Positions 59,024 to 64,000 of a DNA stretch of 64,000 bases are shown piece by piece. The stretch spans positions 186,001 to 250,000 of the forward strand of contig NZ_PVTF01000001.1 of assembly GCF_003002815.1 (NCBI RefSeq), written 5' to 3'. Every line of letters starts with the position of its first letter. Within the stretch, counting starts at the first letter, position 1. The translations under genes and the position numbers were made by a program. The notes beneath the pieces were generated by a model that was not told where the DNA came from, ran no database searches, and saw only the letters and a program-made list of their open reading frames with translations. This DNA comes from Umezawaea tangerina. GTDB lineage: Bacteria > Actinomycetota > Actinomycetes > Mycobacteriales > Pseudonocardiaceae.

Positions 59024-60430
59024 ATGGCCGAGGACGCTGACGGCACCGAGGTCGACCGGGAACTCCTCGCCAGGGTTCGCGCCGGGGAGGACGCCGCGTA
59101 CGGTGAGCTGTTCTCGCGGCACGCGGACGCCGTGCGGAGGTTCTCGCTGCGGCACGTCCGCGAGCCCGCCGAGGCCGACGACCTGACCGCCGAGGCGTTC
59201 TTCCGGGTCCTCCAGGCGATCCGCCGCGGCACGGGCCCCACCGACCACGTCCGCACGTACCTGCTGACCGTCGCGCGCCGGGTGGCGTGGGAGTGGAGCG
59301 GGCGCCGCCGTGACGTCCCGGTGGACGACGAGGAGCTGAACAGGCGGGTCGAGCCGTACGCGGACGCCACCGCGCAGCGCGCCGAGTACTCGCTGATCGG
59401 CCGCGCGTTCACCAGCCTCCCCGAACGCTGGCGCACGGTCCTGTGGCAGGTCGAGGTCGAGGGCGAACGGCCGTCCGCGGTCGCGCCGCTGTTCGGGCTC
59501 AGCGCCAACGCCATGTCCGCGCTCGCCCGCCGGGCCCGTGAAGGCCTGCGCGCGGCCTACCTCCAGGCGCACCTGGCCGAGGACAACGGCGCCGAGTCGT
59601 GCTCGTCGGTGCTGTCGAAGCTCGGCGCGTACACGGCGGGTGGCGTCCAGGGCGCCGAGCAGCGCCGGATCCGCAAGCACCTCCAGACCTGCGCGCGCTG
59701 CAACGCCCTGCACTCCGAACTGGCCGAGGTCTGCTCCACGTTGCGCGCGCACGCCGGGATGCTCGGCGTCCCGGTCGCCGCGACCGCGCTGGTCGGCGCC
59801 CAGGTCGCCTCGGTCGCCGTCGCGGGCAAGGCCGCGCTGCTCGGCGGTCGGATCAAGTTCGTGCTCGCAGGGGTCGCGTCGGCGGCGGCCGTCGGCCTGT
59901 TCAGCCTGCTCGCGGGCCTGTTCACGAACGCGCCGGGACCCGGCCTGATCCGGGCCGACCAGGACGCGCCGCACGGCCTGCAGCTGATCATCACGACCAG
60001 CGCCACCACGACGTCGAGCGTGCCCAGCGGCGCACTGGTCGCGATGCCGCCGAGCACCGAGCAGCCGCGCAACCAGGAGGTCGCCGCGCCTCCGCCCCCG
60101 CCGAACCGGGTCGGCGGCTGGAGCCCGACGGCCACCACGGACCAGAAGTCGGGCGCGGGCACCGACGACGCGCCCGCGGGCAGCGGGGACGCGGTCACCG
60201 AGGGGACCGGGGCGTCCGAGGCGACGTGGACGAGCCACGAGAGCAACGTCGTCCGGGTCACCTCGGAGACGCCGACCACCACGACCGAGTCCACCAAGTC
60301 GCTCAACAGCTCGTCGAGCACGTCGCCGTCCAGCGGTTCGCCGACGCCCACCACGGTGATCATCCGACCGACCGCCGTCCCGTCCTACCCCGGCGGCCCG
60401 ACCTACCTGAGCTCCTACCGCCCGACGTGA
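59024..60430 (+). CDS. ECF sigma factor fused to a zf-HC2/anti-sigma-like region, TM helix and extracellular tail
   Basis: 468 residues. Sigma70 region 2 (about 20-95; AYGELFSRHADAVRRFSLRH, AEADDLTAEAFFRVL) and region 4 (about 120-180; SLPERWRTVLWQVEVEGERP, LSANAMSALARRAREGLR). Then a zinc anti-sigma motif (His219, Cys223, Cys226 in KHLQTCARCNALH), one TM helix (about 278-300) and a Thr/Ser/Pro-rich outer part to 468. Sigma and anti-sigma functions therefore sit in one membrane-bound chain. ATG at 59024; an in-frame start at 58907 adds an unconvincing stretch. Confidence 0.85.
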   Translation: MAEDADGTEVDRELLARVRAGEDAAYGELFSRHADAVRRFSLRHVREPAEADDLTAEAFFRVLQAIRRGTGPTDHVRTYLLTVARRVAWEWSGRRRDVPVDDEELNRRVEPYADATAQRAEYSLIGRAFTSLPERWRTVLWQVEVEGERPSAVAPLFGLSANAMSALARRAREGLRAAYLQAHLAEDNGAESCSSVLSKLGAYTAGGVQGAEQRRIRKHLQTCARCNALHSELAEVCSTLRAHAGMLGVPVAATALVGAQVASVAVAGKAALLGGRIKFVLAGVASAAAVGLFSLLAGLFTNAPGPGLIRADQDAPHGLQLIITTSATTTSSVPSGALVAMPPSTEQPRNQEVAAPPPPPNRVGGWSPTATTDQKSGAGTDDAPAGSGDAVTEGTGASEATWTSHESNVVRVTSETPTTTTESTKSLNSSSSTSPSSGSPTPTTVIIRPTAVPSYPGGPTYLSSYRPT

Positions 60431-60535
60431 CTCCCTGCCACGAGGGCGCCCCGGTGGTTCACCCGTCGGGTGCAACGATCACCGGGTACCGTTGTCCCAC
60501 GCTGAGTGATCGCTCGTGAGGCCTAGGAGACGGTG

Positions 60536-60973
60536 ATGACGCGGCTGGTGCGCGGTGCGGACGGCCGGATGTGGACGGTGCGCAGCCGGATCGAATGGCG
60601 CAACCCGTCCCCGGACGGCGATTTCGAGCACGACGTGAGCGGTGGCCAGGGCCCCGGCGTGATGATGATGCTCATCGTCATCGTCATGGGCGTCATCCTC
60701 GTGTCGTGGACGCCGGAGCAGGTCGTCGTGCCCGCGTGGCTGATCCTCGCGTTGATCATCCTGTTCCTGTTCTTCCCGGTCAGGTGGTCGCTGCGCAGGC
60801 CGTGGACGCTGGTCGCGGAGTCGAAGGCGACGCCGGACGAGCAGCCGCCGGAGCTGTGGATGGGCCAGGTCCGCGGTGTGCTCACGGTGCGCCAGGAGGC
60901 CTCCAAGGTGTCCCGGAACATCGAGATGTACTCGCTCCCCGACGTCGAGGGGCCGCTGCAACCGGTCGACTGA
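60536..60973 (+). CDS. Small two-TM membrane protein
   Basis: 145 residues: hydrophilic N-terminus (TRLVRGADGRMWTVRSRIEW), two adjacent TM helices (MMMLIVIVMGVILVSW and LILALIILFLFFPV), and a cytoplasmic C-terminus. GGAG lies 6 bases before the ATG at 60536. It ends 27 bp before the DNA glycosylase gene. No family recognised. The 105-bp gap before it shows no gene. Confidence 0.68.
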   Translation: MTRLVRGADGRMWTVRSRIEWRNPSPDGDFEHDVSGGQGPGVMMMLIVIVMGVILVSWTPEQVVVPAWLILALIILFLFFPVRWSLRRPWTLVAESKATPDEQPPELWMGQVRGVLTVRQEASKVSRNIEMYSLPDVEGPLQPVD

Positions 60974-61000
60974 TCGGCGTTCGCGGGTGACACTGGGCGG

Positions 61001-61864
61001 GTGCCGGAACTACCAGAGGTCGAGGCGCTGGCCCACCACCTGCGCGAACACGCCGTCGGCCGGACGGTGCACCGGGTGGACGTCGCGTCCCTCCAGGTGC
61101 TGAAGACGTTCGACCCGCCGTGGACGGCGCTGGTCGGCCGCCCCGTCACGGGCGCGGGCAGGCACGGCAAGCACCTGGACCTGGACTGCGACGGGATCCA
61201 CCTGATCGTGCACCTGGCCCGCGCGGGCTGGCTGCGCTGGTCGGACACCCTGTCCGCACCCCCGCCCAAACCCGGCCGCGGCCCGCTAGCCCTGCGCGTC
61301 CACCTCGGCCCACCCGGCGACGGCCCCGGCTTCGACCTCACCGAGGCGGGCACCAAGAAGGGCCTCGCGGCCTGGATCGTCCGCGACCCGGCCGAGGTCC
61401 CCAGCATCGCCCGCCTCGGCCCGGACGCCCTGAGCCTGTCCCGCGACGACCTGGCCTCGCTGTTCGACGGCCGCGGCGAACGCCTGAAGACCGCGCTCAC
61501 CGACCAGACCCTGCTCGCCGGCATCGGCAACGCCTACTCCGACGAGATCATGCACGCCGCCAAGCTCTCCCCGTACGCCACCGCCGGCAAGCTCACCGAC
61601 GACGCCCTCGACCGCCTCCACGACGCCGTCACCACCGTCCTCACCGACGCCGTCACCCGCTCCGTCGGCCAATCCGCCGCCCGCCTCAAAGGCGAAAAAC
61701 GCTCCGGCCTCCGCGTCCACGCCCGCACCGGCCTCCCCTGCCCGGTCTGCGGCGACACCGTCCGCGAAGTCTCCTTCGCCGACCGCAACTTCCAGTACTG
61801 CCCAACCTGCCAAACCGGCGGCAAACCCCTGGCGGACCGTCGGATGTCACGGCTGCTGAAGTAG
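61001..61864 (+). CDS. Fpg/Nei-family DNA glycosylase
   Basis: 287-residue bifunctional glycosylase/AP lyase for oxidised bases. It opens with PELPEVE, giving Pro2 as the Schiff-base nucleophile and Glu3. H2TH region: DQTLLAGIGNAYSDEIMHAA. C-terminal zinc finger: CPVCGDTVREVSFADRNFQY then CPTC. The intercalation loop lacks the Met-Arg-Phe triad of classic MutM, so it may be closer to Nei. GTG start at 61001 with GACACT six bases upstream, a weak leaderless-type promoter. Confidence 0.92.
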   Translation: MPELPEVEALAHHLREHAVGRTVHRVDVASLQVLKTFDPPWTALVGRPVTGAGRHGKHLDLDCDGIHLIVHLARAGWLRWSDTLSAPPPKPGRGPLALRVHLGPPGDGPGFDLTEAGTKKGLAAWIVRDPAEVPSIARLGPDALSLSRDDLASLFDGRGERLKTALTDQTLLAGIGNAYSDEIMHAAKLSPYATAGKLTDDALDRLHDAVTTVLTDAVTRSVGQSAARLKGEKRSGLRVHARTGLPCPVCGDTVREVSFADRNFQYCPTCQTGGKPLADRRMSRLLK

Positions 61865-62050
61865 CGCTTCCGGTTCGGCGATCATCACCCCGTCCAGGTG
61901 TTGCCGAACCCCTGCGCTGCCCCAGTCCCGTCATCCCGGACCTGAACACCGACTCCGAGGAGCCCAAGGCTTCACCCATCGTGTCCGGAGGTCTTGGCTG
62001 CTGCGGACCTTCCCCTGCCCGACCGACCAACTCCCGCCGGGCGTGCCGAC

Positions 62051-62091
62051 TTGTCCACAACCCCACCGGTTGTCCACAAGCAAGATCCACA
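62051..62091. promoter_or_regulatory. DnaA-box triplet
   Basis: TTGTCCACA at 62051-62059 and 62070-62078 (both exact), then AGATCCACA at 62083-62091. Spacing (19 then 13 bp start to start) nearly equals that of 14631-14673 (21 then 13). It lies in the gene-free stretch 61865-62193 after the glycosylase gene. Confidence 0.6.
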
Positions 62092-62193
62092 CCGCCCAAT
62101 CCGGCTTCACCCTCGGTAGACTGGCCTCGGGGCCGTCCCCCGGTGAGGGTGGGGGACTGTTAGGGGTATGGCGCCTGGTCGGCGATTTATGCG

Positions 62194-62571
62194 TTGTTTC
62201 GACGTGGGCAGCGCCGGTGTCTGGTGGGTGATCCTGACCGCGCCGCAGCCGGTGGCGCCGGTGCGGACGGGCTGCTTGCCTGGGATGTCAGCGTGGACTC
62301 CGCGATCGCGGTGGTCGGCCCAGGAACCGCCTGGACCGTGTGCTTGGTGGACAAGGCGTGTACGTCCGAAGCCAACCGGGAGCACCTTCGTCATTGCGGG
62401 ATCAAGGCGGCCAGGACGTGCATCGCAGGGCCAAGGGATCGAAGAGCGACCTGTGAAGCGGTATGCGGCATCGACCGACTCAAGCGCCACCGCGCGGTAG
62501 CCACTCACTACGACAAGCTCGCCGCGCGCTACGAAGCCACCGTGCACGTCGCCGCGACCTCAACTGCCTGA
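62194..62571 (+). pseudogene. Decayed IS5-family transposase
   Basis: The reading frame keeps fragments of an actinobacterial IS5-type DDE transposase: GADGLLAWDVSVDSAIAVV (first catalytic Asp region), LVDKACTSEANREHLRHCGI (second Asp region) and CGIDRLKRHRAVATHYDKLA then ARYEATVHVAA (C-terminus). The pieces are joined with most intervening sequence missing, and the catalytic Glu before CGIDRLK is lost. No clear terminal inverted repeats were found. Its last 12 bp overlap the DUF2945 gene. Confidence 0.75.
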
Positions 62572-62769
62572 GGACTTCTTCCGCAGTGCGTCCGGCTTGT
62601 GCACGGCGTCCTTGCCGGTCTTGTCGCTGCGAACCCGGTACTGCGGCTCGTCCTCGGACGCGCGCACAGTGCGGCCGGCGGCTTCGGTGTCGTCGGTGAT
62701 CTCCTCGACCACTTCGCCCTGCACGCGCTGCCCGTGGCTGGACCAGGAGACCTTGTCGCCTTCTTTCAT
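62560..62769 (-). CDS. DUF2945 (HVA1-type) small protein
   Basis: 69 residues. DUF2945 signature: MKEGDKVSWSSHGQRVQGEV, then YRVRSDKTGKDAVHKPDALR. These proteins form a Tudor/SH3-like barrel, often in stress-related contexts. ATG at 62769; its upstream neighbour lutC ends 23 bp away on the same strand. The IS remnant touches its 3' end. Confidence 0.85.
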   Translation of the reverse strand: MKEGDKVSWSSHGQRVQGEVVEEITDDTEAAGRTVRASEDEPQYRVRSDKTGKDAVHKPDALRKKSSGS

Positions 62770-62792
62770 GGGCTGAGTGTCGGTCGGGCCCG

Positions 62793-63395
62793 TCAGTCCC
62801 GCACGATGATCACTTCCAGTGTGCGCGGGCCGTGCACGCCCTCCACGCGGTTCAGTTCGATGTCGCTCGTGGCCGACGGGCCGCTGATGAAGGTCAGGGG
62901 GCGTACCGGGTCCAGGCGTGCCAACGCTTCCGGCACGCTGGCCGCTACCTGGGACGCGAACACCACGCACAGGTGGTAGTCCGGGAGGAGGGTCAGTACT
63001 CGGCGGCCTTGGGTGGTGCCGGCGTCGAGGACGATGGTGCCGGTGTCGGCGATGGCGACCGCACAACCCGTCAGGACGCCGTCGGCACCGTCCAGTGCGT
63101 CGATCCCCAACGGTGGTGAGTCCGGCAGCCAGGTCACCGAGGGGACCAGCCATGGCGGTGGGAGGTCGACGGGGGCGACGATGCGGCGGGTGCCGAGGAG
63201 GGAGGCGATCAGCGCGACCAGGTCGTCGGCGGGGACTTGGTGCACGGTGGCGCGGTAGTCGGCGACGCGTTCGGCGAACAGGTCCAACGAGCCGGTGCCG
63301 GTGTGGTGGTAGGCGCGGGGGACGACGACGGGGGCTGGGCGGTCGCCGAGGGCGGAGCGGATGCGGGCGAGGACTTCGGTGCGGGCGTCAGCCAC
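62793..63395 (-). CDS. lutC: LutC-family lactate utilisation protein
   Basis: 200-residue DUF162/LUD-domain protein of the LutABC complex that oxidises L-lactate to pyruvate. It begins ADARTEVLARIRSALGD; the LUD domain includes GCAVAIADTGTIVLDAG and FISGPSATSDIELNRVEGVHGP, the latter a strong family signature. GTG start at 63395 overlaps the lutB stop by 8 bp, so translation is coupled. lutA would be expected beyond the right edge. Confidence 0.93.
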   Translation of the reverse strand: MADARTEVLARIRSALGDRPAPVVVPRAYHHTGTGSLDLFAERVADYRATVHQVPADDLVALIASLLGTRRIVAPVDLPPPWLVPSVTWLPDSPPLGIDALDGADGVLTGCAVAIADTGTIVLDAGTTQGRRVLTLLPDYHLCVVFASQVAASVPEALARLDPVRPLTFISGPSATSDIELNRVEGVHGPRTLEVIIVRD

Positions 63396-64000
63396 GGTTT
63401 TCCTTCCACCACGCGCGGAACGACTGCTTCGGGGGGACGGGGGCGTCGCGGGACGACGTCCAGGCGGCGCCGGGGCCCGGTAGGCGGGTGATGCGGCCGT
63501 TGCGGCCGAGGAGGCGGGCGAAGGAGGCGAGCTTCTGGGCGCGTTCGTAGCGGCTGGGGGAGGAGAAGACCCAGGCGGCGGCGGACATGGCGATGGACTC
63601 GGGGGTGCGGCCGCGGGCGGTGACCGAGGAGGCGCGCAGGTGGGTGAGGACCTCGGGGATGTTGATGCGCACGGGGCAGACCTCGTAGCAGGCGCCGCAC
63701 AGCGAGGAGGCGAACGGCAGCGACGCGGCCTGCTTGTCGTGCGGGTCGTCCACCAGCTGCGGTGTGAGGATCGCGCCGATCGGGCCCGGGTACACCGAGC
63801 CGTAGGACTCGCCGCCGGTGCGCTCGTAGACCGGGCAGACGTTGAGGCAGGCCGAGCACCTGATGCAGCGCAGCGCCTGCCTGCCGACGGTGTCGGCGAG
63901 CGTGGCCGTGCGGCCGTTGTCGAGCAGCACCAGGTGGAACGCCTGCGGCCCGTCGCCGGGCGTGACACCGGTCCAGACCGAGGTGTACGGGTTCATCCGC
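63388..64000 (-). CDS. lutB: LutB-family iron-sulfur lactate utilisation protein (partial, 5' end off window)
   Basis: Only the last 203 or so residues of an expected 470 are visible. MNPYTSVWTGVTPGDGPQAF is an internal family motif, not the start. Two 4Fe-4S motifs follow (CIRCSACLNVCPVY and CGACYEVCPVRI). The C-terminal tail has helical segments and ends in WKENRG. Acts with LutA and LutC in cytoplasmic lactate oxidation; the gene continues past base 64000. Confidence 0.93.
   Translation of the reverse strand, partial: RMNPYTSVWTGVTPGDGPQAFHLVLLDNGRTATLADTVGRQALRCIRCSACLNVCPVYERTGGESYGSVYPGPIGAILTPQLVDDPHDKQAASLPFASSLCGACYEVCPVRINIPEVLTHLRASSVTARGRTPESIAMSAAAWVFSSPSRYERAQKLASFARLLGRNGRITRLPGPGAAWTSSRDAPVPPKQSFRAWWKENRG

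Overview
The window is very GC-rich, densely coded actinobacterial chromosome. The block trpG/pabA - pknB - pknA - pbpA - rodA - pstP - fhaB - fhaA - tRNA-Leu (1088-11734) is the conserved growth and division module that actinobacteria carry close to dnaA/oriC. Gene content (many XRE/DUF5753 and DUF397 regulators, NB-ARC/TPR proteins, LAxTG sortase substrates, many GTG starts) suggests a filamentous member of the Pseudonocardiales, such as the Saccharothrix/Actinosynnema/Lentzea group. That placement is inference from content, not a search result.

Layout. 1-1021: partial ferredoxin-NADP reductase behind an iron-box-like palindrome. 1088-11734: anthranilate/aminodeoxychorismate synthase glutaminase, then the seven-gene kinase/phosphatase/FHA/cell-wall operon on the minus strand, then tRNA-Leu. 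12057-21489: metabolic genes (quinone-reductase-like enzyme, NAD(P)-binding proteins, a PLP aldolase/deaminase divergent from a sugar-lactone oxidase, and a TetR-controlled beta-glucosidase/MFS pair with an SDR). 21743-25394: small regulatory proteins, an HTH/TPR regulator with an adjacent perfect palindrome, and a phosphotransferase. 25501-28457: copper-type membrane cluster (CopD, CopC, YcnI and a membrane protein). 28586-39744: BCCT transporter, RecB-like nuclease, SDR, gamma-glutamyltransferase-like enzyme, an XRE regulator/hydrolase pair and a two-component system. 40120-44943: glycan-modification group (AlgX/AlgJ-like acyltransferase, pyruvyl transferase, dual-domain glycosyltransferase). 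44998-48967: two paralogous SHOCT/proline-rich/TM proteins flanking a polytopic membrane protein. 49320-54820: DUF397 and XRE-DUF5753 regulators, a GT-B-like protein and a STAND (NB-ARC/TPR) NTPase whose stop codons interlock. 55296-62769: LAxTG surface protein, YiaAB protein, OsmC, tRNA-Gly, an ECF sigma factor fused to an anti-sigma-like tail, Fpg/Nei glycosylase, a decayed IS5-type transposase and a DUF2945 protein. 62793-64000: lutC and partial lutB.

The most connected hypothesis concerns Ser/Thr phosphorylation. The window encodes the kinases (PknA, PknB), the phosphatase (PstP) and two phosphothreonine readers (FhaA, FhaB). It also encodes three proline-rich proteins (44998-46185, 47981-48967, 56999-57514) carrying repeated acidic-x-Thr-Gln/Val-hydrophobic motifs of the kind such kinases are reported to prefer. 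The SHOCT - polytopic membrane protein - SHOCT operon is therefore a candidate undescribed envelope system under PknA/PknB control.

Two further sequence patterns stand out. Seven genes start exactly six bases after a TANNNT hexamer, as expected of leaderless transcripts. Two intergenic regions 47 kb apart carry DnaA-box triplets with nearly the same internal spacing. No rRNA gene, CRISPR array or complete mobile element was seen.
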